A stretch of 64,000 bases of DNA from JANNSX01 sp046348995 (GTDB taxonomy: Bacteria; Pseudomonadota; Alphaproteobacteria; Rhizobiales; Hyphomicrobiaceae), in assembly GCA_046348995.1 (NCBI GenBank), contig JAXMDB010000002.1, positions 452,710 to 516,709 on the forward strand, read 5' to 3'. How positions within the stretch are numbered: the first letter of the stretch is position 1; each line of letters begins with the position of its first letter. Below, piece by piece: positions 27,248 through 35,619 of this stretch. The position numbers and the translations under genes are program-made. The notes under the pieces were generated by a model. The model worked only from the letters and a program-made list of their open reading frames with translations. It searched no databases and was not told where the DNA came from.

Positions 27248-28162
27248 TCACCGCCCCGGCCGGTTCACGAGGATGATGCCTAAGGCATTGAGGCCGAGCG
27301 CGATCAGGATCGTCGAGGTCAAGGCCTCGCCCAACATCAGCGACGAGAGTGCGACGCCGAAGATCGGTGACAGGAACATGAAGGAGGCGAGGCCCGCCGC
27401 CTGATAGCGCCGAAGCATGCTCGTGAAGACGAGATAGCTCACGAAGGAGATGGCGACGACGGCATAGCCGAGGCTCAACATCACCCTGAGGCTCGGATTG
27501 AACACGCCGGCCTCGCCGATGAGAAGGGCTGCGCCCGTCAGCACCACGGCCGACACCGTCAAGTCGTAGAACAAGATCCGCTCGACCTCGACATGGCGGA
27601 GCCGCGAGACTTTGACGATGACGTTCTCGACGCCCCACGTGAAGCCCATGGCGAGACACAGCAGATCGCCGACGATCTGCTCGCGCTTGGGCACCGTCAG
27701 CCCGCTCGAGAAGACGATCGCCACGGCCGCGAAGGCGAGGATGAGGCCGAGCCATTTGAGCGGCGTCAGGCGCTCGCCCGGCATGAAGAAGTGCGCGCCT
27801 AACGCGGTCACGAACGGCGAGGTGAAGATGTAGAGCACGGCCCGCGACGCGTCCGTCTTGGAGAGGCCCGTGTACAGCAATCCGAATTCGAGGCTGAACA
27901 GGCAGCCGATCAGGAGGCCGAGCGGCAGGCTGCCGTCGAGCTTGAAGAGGCGGATGCCGCGCACCCAGCACCAGAGGATCAGCAGCACGCCGCTGCCGAT
28001 CGAGCGCAAGCCCGCTTGAAATACGGGCGTGATGCCCTCGTTGGCGATCTTGACTGCCGGCGTGTTGCCGCCCCAGACGGCGCAGAGCGCGATGAGGATC
28101 AGCGCGCCCGTGAGGTCCATCCGCCGCGCGGCGGGTTGCAGGCCAGGCGTTGTCGCGGTCAT
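27248..28162 (-). CDS. EamA/DMT-family permease
   Basis: Ten-TM permease of 304 residues. The first EamA domain starts LTGALILIALCAVWGGNTPAVK; the second has GDLLCLAMGFTWGVENVIVKV and ends GEALTSTILIALGLNALGIILVNR. Its start overlaps the stop of the ampD-like gene (ATGA), so it is the last gene of a four-gene coupled operon. Coupling to a muropeptide amidase makes transport of cell-wall turnover products conceivable, but substrate is unknown. Confidence 0.87.
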   Translation of the reverse strand: MTATTPGLQPAARRMDLTGALILIALCAVWGGNTPAVKIANEGITPVFQAGLRSIGSGVLLILWCWVRGIRLFKLDGSLPLGLLIGCLFSLEFGLLYTGLSKTDASRAVLYIFTSPFVTALGAHFFMPGERLTPLKWLGLILAFAAVAIVFSSGLTVPKREQIVGDLLCLAMGFTWGVENVIVKVSRLRHVEVERILFYDLTVSAVVLTGAALLIGEAGVFNPSLRVMLSLGYAVVAISFVSYLVFTSMLRRYQAAGLASFMFLSPIFGVALSSLMLGEALTSTILIALGLNALGIILVNRPGR

Positions 28163-28899
28163 GCAATGCGGTCCCTGAGGGCGAGGAGGCGGCGAAGCGA
28201 GGAGAGTGTGGACGCATCGCCGCGGCCGTCGGCGCGCGCTGGACGCCAGTGCAACTGGAACGCTTTGACGATGGTCTCGGTCGCGGCATCGAACACGCCG
28301 GTCGCGGGGCAGTCGTAGCCCCAGGCGGCGAGCAGGCTTTGCAACTCGGCGACCTCCGTCCCCGCCGACCCAAGTCCGAGCGGCCGGTCGTGCCCCGGCG
28401 GCTCTGGCTCGACCCAGATGCCGGCACCCGCGATCGCGAGTCGCGCCCAGTCGAACTTTTCGCCGGGATCGATCTTGCGGAACGGCGCCACGTCCGAGTG
28501 GGCGAGCACGTGCTCGGGAGCGATGCGATGCCGCCGCACGATATCGGCCGAGAGCGCCACGACCGCGCGCATCTGCGCTTCCGGGAAATCGGGATACCCG
28601 CCCGACGGCCCGACATTCTGGATCTCGATGCCGATCGAGCGATTGTTGATGTCGCGCTCGCCGCGCCAATAGGAGACGCCCGCGTGCCACGCCCGCAGCT
28701 CCTCGGGCACCATGCGCGTGATTCCGCCGTCGTCGTCGACGACGTAGTGGCAGGAGACCTTCGACGCCGGATTGGCGAGCCAGCGGATGGCGAAGGCGGC
28801 GGACTCGGTCGCGGTATAGTGTAGGATCAGCATGTCGGGCGCACGGCCCGCGGGCCGCGGCTCGCAATTGGGTGAGGGATGGTCGCGGCAGTCGATCAT
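28159..28899 (-). CDS. ampD: N-acetylmuramoyl-L-alanine amidase (AmpD-like) with peptidoglycan-binding domain
   Basis: Zinc amidase of 246 residues cleaving the bond between N-acetylmuramic acid and L-Ala in muropeptides. The Amidase_2 domain has LILHYTATES, WHAGVSYWRG, NNRSIGIEIQN and LAHSDVAPFRKIDPG, supplying the zinc His ligands, the catalytic Glu and the final Asp/His region. A C-terminal PG_binding_1-like domain (about 175-230) starts at VAELQSLLAAWGYD. No signal peptide, so it should act on recycled anhydro-muropeptides in the cytoplasm, which in many bacteria also affects beta-lactamase induction. It overlaps genes on both sides by ATGA. Confidence 0.92.
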   Translation of the reverse strand: MIDCRDHPSPNCEPRPAGRAPDMLILHYTATESAAFAIRWLANPASKVSCHYVVDDDGGITRMVPEELRAWHAGVSYWRGERDINNRSIGIEIQNVGPSGGYPDFPEAQMRAVVALSADIVRRHRIAPEHVLAHSDVAPFRKIDPGEKFDWARLAIAGAGIWVEPEPPGHDRPLGLGSAGTEVAELQSLLAAWGYDCPATGVFDAATETIVKAFQLHWRPARADGRGDASTLSSLRRLLALRDRIA

Positions 28900-29801
28900 G
28901 CGGCGACCTTCTTGCGGCCCTCGCGCAAGGCGATCACGAGCACACCCGAGAGAATGAGCGCGCCGCCGGCGATGAGCCGCCAGCTCCAGCTGTCGCCGAG
29001 CAGAACCACGCCCGAGACCGAGGCGATGACGGGGGCGAGCAGTAGGAAGGGCGCGAGGCGCGGGATGGGATGGCGCTGCACGAGGGTGTTGAAGCCGACA
29101 TGGCCGATCACGGTGCCGCAGAAAACGATGTAGGCGAGGCTCCACCATGTGGTCGAGCTGGCCGTTCGGATGCTCTCGAGCGCGGTGGGCTCGGTCAGCG
29201 CTGCGGCGATGCCGACCGGCACGACCGTGCCGAGCGCGATCCATCCCTGCATGTCGACGGGTTTGATATCCTTCATGTGCCGCATGAAGATCGCGCCGAC
29301 GGCCCAGGCGAAGGCCGCCAGCATGTTGACGAGCATGGCGCTCCAATAGCTGAAGATGCGCGGATCGAAGCTCAGGAACAGGACGCCCATGAAGGCGACG
29401 ACGAGTGCGCCGCCGCGCCAGATGCCGATCCGGTCGCCTAGGAAGATCGCCGAGAGGATCGTCGCGAAGGGAATGGCGAGATTGCCGGTGAGAGCGAGTG
29501 GCGCGATATCGTGCGCCATGGTGAGCGCGACGAAACCCAGGCCGAAGTTGAGCGCGCCCGACGTCATCGTGACGAGGCCGATCCGCTTCATCAACCCCGG
29601 ATGCCAGCGCATCCAGGGCAGGAACAGAATGAAGACGGACGCGCAGCGGAGCACGATGAGCGTCAACGGCGGCAGCTCGGCGAGCGCGAGCTTGGAGAAG
29701 ATCCAGTTCAATCCCCACAGCGCCTGCACGGCGATGAGCAGCAGCAGATCGAGGCCGAGCCCATCCTCGGGCTTGGCGTCAGCGCCAGCGGGTGCCGTCA
29801 A
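28896..29801 (-). CDS. EamA/DMT-family permease
   Basis: Ten-TM permease of 301 residues, with LLIAVQALWGLNWIFSKLAL in TM1 and RCASVFILFLPWMRW in the next segment. The C-terminal EamA domain ends GGALILSGVLVIALREGRK. Its ATG overlaps the stop of the J-domain gene and its stop overlaps the ampD start. Two EamA proteins flanking one amidase in one operon is unusual. Substrate unknown. Confidence 0.87.
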   Translation of the reverse strand: MTAPAGADAKPEDGLGLDLLLLIAVQALWGLNWIFSKLALAELPPLTLIVLRCASVFILFLPWMRWHPGLMKRIGLVTMTSGALNFGLGFVALTMAHDIAPLALTGNLAIPFATILSAIFLGDRIGIWRGGALVVAFMGVLFLSFDPRIFSYWSAMLVNMLAAFAWAVGAIFMRHMKDIKPVDMQGWIALGTVVPVGIAAALTEPTALESIRTASSTTWWSLAYIVFCGTVIGHVGFNTLVQRHPIPRLAPFLLLAPVIASVSGVVLLGDSWSWRLIAGGALILSGVLVIALREGRKKVAA

Positions 29802-30514
29802 AGACCGCGCTCCCGCCGGATCTCGTCATAGGCCTCGTTGATAGCGGCGATTTTGTCGGTGGCGATCTTGATGAACTCTTCGGGCATGCCGCGGGCGATC
29901 GCCTTGTCGGGATGGTTCTCGACCATGAGCTTGCGATAAGCCGCCTTGAGCGCCTCGTCGGAAATATCGGCAGGCACGCCCAGCACGCGATAGGGGCTGC
30001 GCTGATCCTCGGGGAGGAAGCGGGCGCGGACGACCTTGTACTCGTCCTTCGTGAAGCCGAAGCGCTTGGCCACCTGCTTGAGATAGTGCTCCTCGTCCTC
30101 GTGCAAGAGGCCGTCGGCGGTGGCGATGTGGAACAGGCCCTCGAGCACGTCCTCGAGCAGCGGTCGATTCTCCTTGAACATGTTCGCGAGCTGCTCGGCG
30201 TAAGCCTCGTAGCCGGCGATGTCCTGCTTCGCCAGGTTGAAGATGCGGGCGACGTTCTGCTCCTCGCCCTCGGGCACCTTGAAGACGTCCTTGAAGGCGG
30301 CGACCTCATCCGTCGTCACCTGGCCGTCGGCTTTCGCCATCTTGGCGCCGAGCGCGATGACGCCGACCGTGAAGGCGACATCGGTCGTCGCGTCCCCGCC
30401 GCCCTTCGAGCGGTCGAGCGCAAAATGCCCCGCCAAGCCACCGAGCAGCGCCCCGATCGGCCCGCCGACGGCGAAGCCCGCAGCCGCACCGCCTAGTTTT
30501 CCCCAGATCGACAT
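29798..30514 (-). CDS. TerB/DnaJ domain co-chaperone (DjlA-like)
   Basis: A 238-residue protein with a glycine-rich N-terminal membrane-associated segment (GGAAAGFAVGGPIGALLGGLAG, about 8-29), a TerB-like helical domain (about 40-165, with the acidic KADGQVTTDE and TADGLLHEDE repeats), and a C-terminal J domain (172-238) with HPD at 201-203. Same order as DjlA, which stimulates DnaK at the inner membrane. First gene of the ATGA-linked operon with two EamA permeases and an AmpD-like amidase. Confidence 0.88.
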   Translation of the reverse strand: MSIWGKLGGAAAGFAVGGPIGALLGGLAGHFALDRSKGGGDATTDVAFTVGVIALGAKMAKADGQVTTDEVAAFKDVFKVPEGEEQNVARIFNLAKQDIAGYEAYAEQLANMFKENRPLLEDVLEGLFHIATADGLLHEDEEHYLKQVAKRFGFTKDEYKVVRARFLPEDQRSPYRVLGVPADISDEALKAAYRKLMVENHPDKAIARGMPEEFIKIATDKIAAINEAYDEIRRERGL

Positions 30515-30669
30515 GAGGGGACCATAGCCGGATTTGCGAGGCCTTGCCTACCGCCCCTGGACAGATCAGTCCGTCGGCGCGCGCGTGGGGGCCGTGGATG
30601 AGTTGGCCTCACGGCGGCCCGAAAGCAAAGCTATGAGCGTTGCCGTTCGACCAAAGAGGGAGTGGTCCG

Positions 30670-31080
30670 ATGCTGTCGCTTGCTCGCATTCTGCCCGCAC
30701 TTGCCGCTATCGCCGTTGCCGGACCGGCCTTCGCCGCCGAGCCGCTCGGCACGTTCAAGCGGCCGTCGACCGGCACCGAGGTCGAATTCTACGATTGTGG
30801 CGGCAAGCTCTGCGCCAAGATCGTCAAGGTGACGGACGCCGCCAAGCAGAAGGAGGTCGGCACCGTCATCATGGGCGGCGCGGCCAAGGACGGCGATGCG
30901 GTTTGGAAGGGCGATCTCCTCAACACCGAGGACGGCAAGACCTATTCCGGCATCGTCACCCTCGTCGACGGCGACCACGTCAAGCTCGAAGGCTGCGGCC
31001 TCTGGGGCATGGTCTGCAAGGGCGAGACCTGGGAGCGCGTGCCGGTCGACGCGACGGCGTCCACGACGGCGCCAGAGTAA
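30670..31080 (+). CDS. DUF2147-family secreted protein
   Basis: A 136-residue protein with a signal peptide (about 1-22, cleaved at FAAEP) and a small beta-rich domain. The block GTFKRPSTGTEVEFYDCGGKLCAKIV, with its paired cysteines and a W-x-G / L-E-G-C-G pattern later, is the DUF2147 signature. In known cases these are periplasmic proteins of unknown role. The ATG at 30670 has GGGAG nine bases upstream. Alone in its orientation. Confidence 0.82.
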   Translation: MLSLARILPALAAIAVAGPAFAAEPLGTFKRPSTGTEVEFYDCGGKLCAKIVKVTDAAKQKEVGTVIMGGAAKDGDAVWKGDLLNTEDGKTYSGIVTLVDGDHVKLEGCGLWGMVCKGETWERVPVDATASTTAPE

Positions 31081-31241
31081 CGAACAGTAGCGGTCGGCGG
31101 CAAAAGGACGGGTTGCTGCACTGCAACCCCACCCCCCGTTACAAACTATTTTCTCGTCCCGGCTCCAAATCGTCCCAACGCTCAGCTAGGATCATGCCCG
31201 GCACCCCGGTCCCGGGGGCGCTCTGCCTTGTCGGGCTTTTG

Positions 31242-31257
31242 CGTGGAGGCCTCCACG
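31242..31257. promoter_or_regulatory. 16-bp perfect palindrome upstream of the TPR gene
   Basis: CGTGGAGGCCTCCACG, 40 bp before the start codon of the TPR protein gene. It could be an operator or a leader hairpin. Confidence 0.35.
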
Positions 31258-31296
31258 GGCAGGCCGCCTCCGGCTCAATGTTGGAGAACGCGAACA

Positions 31297-32337
31297 ATGC
31301 GCCGCCTTTGCTGCACCCTTGCCCTCATCGTCCCCTTCGCCAGCCCCGCCCTCGCCGACGACATGGCCGATTGCAAGGGCAACAACTTCGACCTCGTCGT
31401 CGCCTCCTGCACGAAGCTCATCGACGGAGGCACGCTCTCCGACGCCGACAAGGCGTCCGCGCTCGGTAGCCGCGCCTGGGGCTACAAGGGCCGCGGCGAG
31501 TACGACAAGGCGCTCGCCGACTGGCAGGCGTGCGCGGCGACGACGCCTCAGGACGCCTATTGCCCGGCCGGTCTCGCCGATCTTGCGATGGCCCAAGCCA
31601 ACTACGACGAGGCCGTGAAGCAGGCCGACATCGCCATCGGCATGAACGCGAAATACACGTGGCCGATGGCGCTCAAGGGCGCGGCGCTGCGCGCCAAGGG
31701 GACGTACGACCAGTCGATCGAGGCCCTCGACCAGGCGCTCAAGATCGACCCGCGCTACACCTACGCGCTCTACCAGCGCGGCCTCTCCTACTCCAACAAG
31801 GAGGACTACGAGAAGGCGATCTCGGACTATTCCAAGGCGCTGTTGATCGACAAGACCTACAACGACGTACGCTCGTCGCGTGCCTACTCGTACTTCGCCT
31901 CGGGCAACATCGAGAAGGCGACGGCCGACATCGACAAGGTCATTCAGGACAATCCGGGCGATCACTATTCTTGGGCGCTGCGCGGCTACATGGTCGTTCT
32001 GCAGGAGAAGGGCGATGCGGCCAAGGCCGTCGGCGACCTCGACAAGGCGATCGCCATGAACGCCAACACCGATTGGTATTACACCTATCGCGCGCTCGGA
32101 AACATCAAGCTCGGCAAGCTCGACCTCGCCAAGGCCGATCTCGACCGCACCATCGCCAAATATCCCAAGGCGATCGAGGACAACACCTATCTCGGCATGC
32201 TGAAGGAGAAGCAGAACGACAAGCCCGGCGCGATCGCCGCCTACCGGGTGGCGCTCGAGAGCTCGGCGACCGGTATCGACTCCCGCCGCTGCCAGGAGGA
32301 GGCGCTGAACCGCCTGGCGGAGCTCGACGCCCAGTAG
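31297..32337 (+). CDS. Periplasmic TPR-repeat protein
   Basis: A 346-residue exported protein. The signal peptide (about 1-20) ends at PALADD. Seven or eight TPR units follow from about residue 48, for example YDKALADWQACAATTPQDAY, YDQSIEALDQALKIDPRYTY and YEKAISDYSKALLIDKTYND, with the W/Y-G-Y-A-P pattern. Such proteins scaffold protein complexes in the periplasm; the partner is unknown. The start at 31297 follows GGAGA. Two cysteines flank the first repeats (ADCKG, ASCTKL). Confidence 0.85.
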   Translation: MRRLCCTLALIVPFASPALADDMADCKGNNFDLVVASCTKLIDGGTLSDADKASALGSRAWGYKGRGEYDKALADWQACAATTPQDAYCPAGLADLAMAQANYDEAVKQADIAIGMNAKYTWPMALKGAALRAKGTYDQSIEALDQALKIDPRYTYALYQRGLSYSNKEDYEKAISDYSKALLIDKTYNDVRSSRAYSYFASGNIEKATADIDKVIQDNPGDHYSWALRGYMVVLQEKGDAAKAVGDLDKAIAMNANTDWYYTYRALGNIKLGKLDLAKADLDRTIAKYPKAIEDNTYLGMLKEKQNDKPGAIAAYRVALESSATGIDSRRCQEEALNRLAELDAQ

Positions 32338-32440
32338 ACCAAAGCTGGCGCCTCGGGTCGCGATGCGATCCGAGGCCCTTTCCACCGGTGCCAGAAAGCC
32401 GCTAGCTTCGGTCATCGCTCTCAATCAACAGGAGTCCGCG

Positions 32441-32785
32441 ATGGCCTCGACCGACCGACGCATCACCATCACGCCCCATCCGGGACGCGTCAGGGTTCAT
32501 GCCGGCGACCGTGTCTTGGCGGACACGACCCGGGCGCTGGCGCTCGACGAGGACGGCTATCCGCTCCGTCTCTATATTCCCCGGCAAGACGTCGACATGA
32601 CGAAGCTCGCCCGCTCGCGGCAGGTCACGCAATGCCCGCACAAGGGCGAGGCGAGCTATTTCTCAGCGGGCGGGGTCGAGAACCTCGCCTGGTCCTACGA
32701 GCTGCCCTTCGCCAATGTCGCCGCGATCCGCGGCCACCTCTCCTTCTATCCCGACCGGACCCGCATCGAAGAGACGCCGGGTTGA
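32441..32785 (+). CDS. DUF427-domain protein
   Basis: A 114-residue cytoplasmic beta-rich protein. HPGRVRVHAGDRVLADTTRAL and YIPRQDVDMTKLARS with TQCPHKGEASYFS are the DUF427 signature. The function of the family is not established. The ATG at 32441 has GGAG six bases upstream. The ECF sigma gene follows on the same strand after 91 bp, which contain a promoter-like element, so it is probably not co-transcribed. Confidence 0.85.
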   Translation: MASTDRRITITPHPGRVRVHAGDRVLADTTRALALDEDGYPLRLYIPRQDVDMTKLARSRQVTQCPHKGEASYFSAGGVENLAWSYELPFANVAAIRGHLSFYPDRTRIEETPG

Positions 32786-32823
32786 GTGCGGCCAGAAAAA
32801 TTTCTGGCATTGAGCTCGGACCG

Positions 32824-32868
32824 GGAATAGGGCCGCCAGCCGTCCGTTTTCCTTGCACGAACGGACGG
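32824..32868 (+). promoter_or_regulatory. ECF-type promoter GGAAT-N16-CGTT overlapping a 9-bp inverted repeat
   Basis: GGAAT at 32824-32828 and CGTT at 32845-32848, spaced 16, match the alphaproteobacterial EcfG-type consensus GGAAC-N16/17-CGTT at all but one base. CCGTCCGTT (32840-32848) pairs with AACGGACGG (32860-32868). It sits directly before the ECF sigma gene, as expected for autoregulation. Confidence 0.5.
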
Positions 32869-32876
32869 GGCTGGGT

Positions 32877-33392
32877 GTGACCGAGGATGTCAGGAAGCGA
32901 ATGATCGCTTTCCTGCCGCGCTTGCGGCGGTTCTCGCTCGTCCTGACGCAGGATGCGGCGCAAGCCGACGACTTGGCGCAGGATACCTGCGTCAGGGCGT
33001 TGCAAAGCCTGCATCTTTGGGAACCGGGAACGCGGTTGGAAAGCTGGATGTATCGCATCGCCAACAACCTCTGGATCGATCGGGTGCGCAGCCAGCGGTT
33101 TCGCGGCGTGCATGCCTCGATCGACGATATCGAGACCGGCGAGGAGCCATCCGGCGTCGATGGGCGCGACGTGGCCGAGAGCCGGCTCGAGCTCGCCCAG
33201 GTCATGAAAGCGATCGGCCGGTTGCCCGAGGAGCAGCGCGCCGTGCTGGCGCTCGTCTGCATCAACGGCGCCTCTTACAAAGAGGCGGCCGAGACGTTCG
33301 CGATCCCCATGGGGACGGTGATGAGCAGGCTTGCACGGGCGCGCAAGGCGCTCTACGCCGCGCTGGCCGAGCCTACGGAGCATTTGACATGA
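32877..33392 (+). CDS. ECF RNA polymerase sigma factor
   Basis: Sigma-70 family protein of 171 residues with regions 2 and 4 only. Region 2 has QADDLAQDTCVRAL and YRIANNLWIDRVRS; region 4 (about 115-165) has LPEEQRAVLALVCINGASY and AIPMGTVMSRLARARKAL, the helix-turn-helix for the -35. GTG start at 32877; a TTG at 32853 lies inside the inverted repeat. Its stop overlaps the anti-sigma start (ATGA), so the pair is coupled. A GGAAT-N16-CGTT element lies 30 bp upstream, suggesting it drives its own gene. It resembles EcfG-related or ECF15-like factors, but no PhyR or NepR is present. Confidence 0.9.
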   Translation: MTEDVRKRMIAFLPRLRRFSLVLTQDAAQADDLAQDTCVRALQSLHLWEPGTRLESWMYRIANNLWIDRVRSQRFRGVHASIDDIETGEEPSGVDGRDVAESRLELAQVMKAIGRLPEEQRAVLALVCINGASYKEAAETFAIPMGTVMSRLARARKALYAALAEPTEHLT

Positions 33393-34144
33393 GCAAGCTC
33401 CCCGCCGTGAGCGATGAAGTTCTGATGGCCTATGCCGACGGCGAGCTCGGCGATGGCGAGGCCGATAGGATCGGCCGCGCTATCGACAACGATCCCGCCC
33501 TTGCGGCGCGGCTGAAGGTTTTCCGCCTCACGGGCCGCACGCTCGCGCCGCAGTTCGATGCGCTCGACTTGGGCGAGACGCCGGCCTCGATGCTGGACGC
33601 GATCCGCAGCACGCCAGTGCGCACGCGGCCGACCCTGGCATCGCGGCTGCAAGGTTTTCTCGATGGGTTTCGCCTCGGCCCCACGCCTTGGCCGGCACTG
33701 GCCGGCCTCGCCGCCGGCCTGCTGATCGGCGCAGGCGTCGCGCAGCTCGCCGGTCATGGCGGCACGATGTTCACGGTGAAGCCGGACGGAACGATGGTCG
33801 CGTCCGGGACGCTCGGCAAAATCCTCGAGTCATCGCCCTCGGCTGTGGCCGGGACCAGCGATATCGTTGCGACGAGCTCGTTCGAATCCGTCGACGACCG
33901 CTATTGCCGTCTCTATCAGGCGCCCCGCCAAACCGGGCTCGCCTGTCGCAATCCGGCCGGTGACTGGCAAATCCTCGCCATGGGCGAGGGCACGCCCGGT
34001 GCCGGAGAAACAGAATACGGGCCTTCCGGGGGGAGTGGTGCCAGTGCCGTCTCAGATCTCGTCGGTCAGATGAGGAAATCAGAGGCGGCACTGAGCCCTG
34101 CCACGGAGGCCGATCTCATCGCGCGCAAGTGGGAGGCGCGCTGA
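33389..34144 (+). CDS. Membrane-anchored anti-sigma factor
   Basis: A 251-residue protein with a cytoplasmic N-terminal domain (1-95; VSDEVLMAYADGELGDGEADRI and AARLKVFRLTGRTL, a short anti-sigma fold without the HxxxCxxC zinc motif), one TM helix at about 101-121 and a periplasmic domain (122-251) with two cysteines (YCRLYQ, LACRNP). It should hold the preceding ECF sigma factor at the membrane and release it on an envelope signal. Coupled to the sigma gene by ATGA. Confidence 0.85.
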   Translation: MSKLPAVSDEVLMAYADGELGDGEADRIGRAIDNDPALAARLKVFRLTGRTLAPQFDALDLGETPASMLDAIRSTPVRTRPTLASRLQGFLDGFRLGPTPWPALAGLAAGLLIGAGVAQLAGHGGTMFTVKPDGTMVASGTLGKILESSPSAVAGTSDIVATSSFESVDDRYCRLYQAPRQTGLACRNPAGDWQILAMGEGTPGAGETEYGPSGGSGASAVSDLVGQMRKSEAALSPATEADLIARKWEAR

Positions 34145-34455
34145 CGACAGAACACGGGCTTTGTCATTCAGCCCATAACGAGCTCAGCCGGCGGTCCCGC
34201 AACTCCGGCTGACAGGAACCGGCTCTCGATCGTGCGATAAAGACCACACCCCGCTGTCCAGTTGCACCGAGAGCCGGTTCCACTTTTTCCCCACTCACTC
34301 GCAATCGCACGCCCCACCCGCTGACCCACGCCAGCGCGCGACACCAGTCGTCCTCACCCTTCGATTGAAGGCAGGTCCGGTGCGCCGTACTCAGAGCAAT
34401 GTGCGCCGATCCGGATCCGGGACCATGCCTTTTGCTGGTTGGTCTGTCGCGGCGC
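34145..34455. other. Convergent intergenic region with a 14-bp inverted repeat
   Basis: 311 bp between the anti-sigma gene and the leftward protease gene, without coding sequence. It contains GGAACCGGCTCTCG (34215-34228) and its exact inverse at 34268-34281, with a 39-bp spacer, followed by a short T-run (CACTTTTTCC). It may act as a transcription stop for both genes. Confidence 0.5.
34215..34281. terminator. Long-loop inverted repeat after the anti-sigma gene
   Basis: Perfect 14-bp arms and a 39-bp loop, T5 three bases after the right arm. Good candidate for a terminator of the sigma/anti-sigma transcript, though the loop is longer than usual. Confidence 0.4.
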
Positions 34456-35619
34456 TTACCGCTGGGCGACGCTCGTGCTGGCGGTCTCGTCACCCGGTGC
34501 CGAACTGGAGAGGCTCGAGAACAAGTCGCCCTCGGGCGCGCCACAGCTCTTGGGCGCTCGCAGCAGCCCACGCCCGAAAATCGCGTCCGCCCCCGGAGCG
34601 CCGATATCGTCGATGCCCGACGTCACGAGCCAGTCCCGCGCCGCGCCGGTTGCCCCACTGTCGAGCTCGGCCGCGAGCGCCGCCGTCACGAACGGCACGG
34701 CGAAGGAGGTGCCCGATTGGTAGATCGACCGATTCTTCGGCGCTGCCGTCCAAATCTTCACGCCGGGTGCGGCGACGTCGATGTAGTCGCCCTGATTGGC
34801 TTGGATGTAGCCGCGCATACGGTTGTCGACGGCCGTCACGGCGATGACCTCGTCGTAGGCGGCGGGAAAAGCCGGTGCGGCGGCCGGTCCGTTGTTGCCG
34901 GCGGCGGCAACGAACACGACGCCCTTGGCGCTCATGTTGGCGAGCGCCTTGGCCACGAGATCGTCTTGCGGTCCCGAGAAGCTCATGTTGACGATCTTGA
35001 CCCCGGCCTGATCGAGCCAATCGAGCGCCTTCAGCAGCGAGGCCGTGTCCGTCACGACATGCTTGTTCTCATCGAGGTAGAAGACGTCGGCTGCGACGAG
35101 GCGGGCCTTGGGTAGGAGACCCGGCGTGCCGAGTTGGCCATTGCCGACGATCAGGGCCGCGACGCCGGTCGCGTGGCCATAGGCTTCCTCTTGCGTGCCC
35201 GAGGGCGAGAACCGGCGGGCGACGATGGCGCTACCGGCGAACGCCTGGCTTTCGAGATCGATGCCGGTGTCGATCATGCCGATGGCAAGGCCCGAGCTGC
35301 AGGTTTCGAGGCTCTGCTGCCAGCCGATCATGACGCGTCCGTAGCACTGGTCGCCGCTGCAGCGGGCATCGCCGCCCCCGCTCGTGCCCTTCGAGGCCGA
35401 GCTCGCGGAGGTGGCCGTATGGTAGCCGGAATAGAGATTGTTGAGTCCGAAAGCCCGGCCCGGGAAGGCCGCGGCCAACGATTTGCGGGCCTCGTCCTCG
35501 CTCATGCCCTTCGGCACCATGAGCTCGACCACCGGCGTTTCGAGAGATTTGGGTTGGGCGACGGGAGTGGCCACCGAGAAGCCCATGGCTTCCGCCGTCG
35601 AGACATCGGCATCCGACAT
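34456..35619 (-). CDS. Subtilisin-like (S8) serine protease, catalytic part
   Basis: Peptidase S8 domain of 387 residues with the full triad: Asp117 (GMIDTGID), His149 (EEAYGHATG) and Ser305 (YQSGTSFAVPFV), plus the oxyanion Asn in AAAGNNG. Residues 25-60 look like an inhibitor/propeptide segment (VVELMVPKGMSEDEARKSLAAAF). Cysteines at about 87, 92 and 107 suggest disulfides in an exported protein. The first available start in this frame is the ATG at 35619, with no signal peptide; the frame is open but start-less upstream to 36045. The true N-terminus probably lies near 36290 in another frame (see next entry). Confidence 0.85.
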   Translation of the reverse strand: MSDADVSTAEAMGFSVATPVAQPKSLETPVVELMVPKGMSEDEARKSLAAAFPGRAFGLNNLYSGYHTATSASSASKGTSGGGDARCSGDQCYGRVMIGWQQSLETCSSGLAIGMIDTGIDLESQAFAGSAIVARRFSPSGTQEEAYGHATGVAALIVGNGQLGTPGLLPKARLVAADVFYLDENKHVVTDTASLLKALDWLDQAGVKIVNMSFSGPQDDLVAKALANMSAKGVVFVAAAGNNGPAAAPAFPAAYDEVIAVTAVDNRMRGYIQANQGDYIDVAAPGVKIWTAAPKNRSIYQSGTSFAVPFVTAALAAELDSGATGAARDWLVTSGIDDIGAPGADAIFGRGLLRAPKSCGAPEGDLFSSLSSSAPGDETASTSVAQR

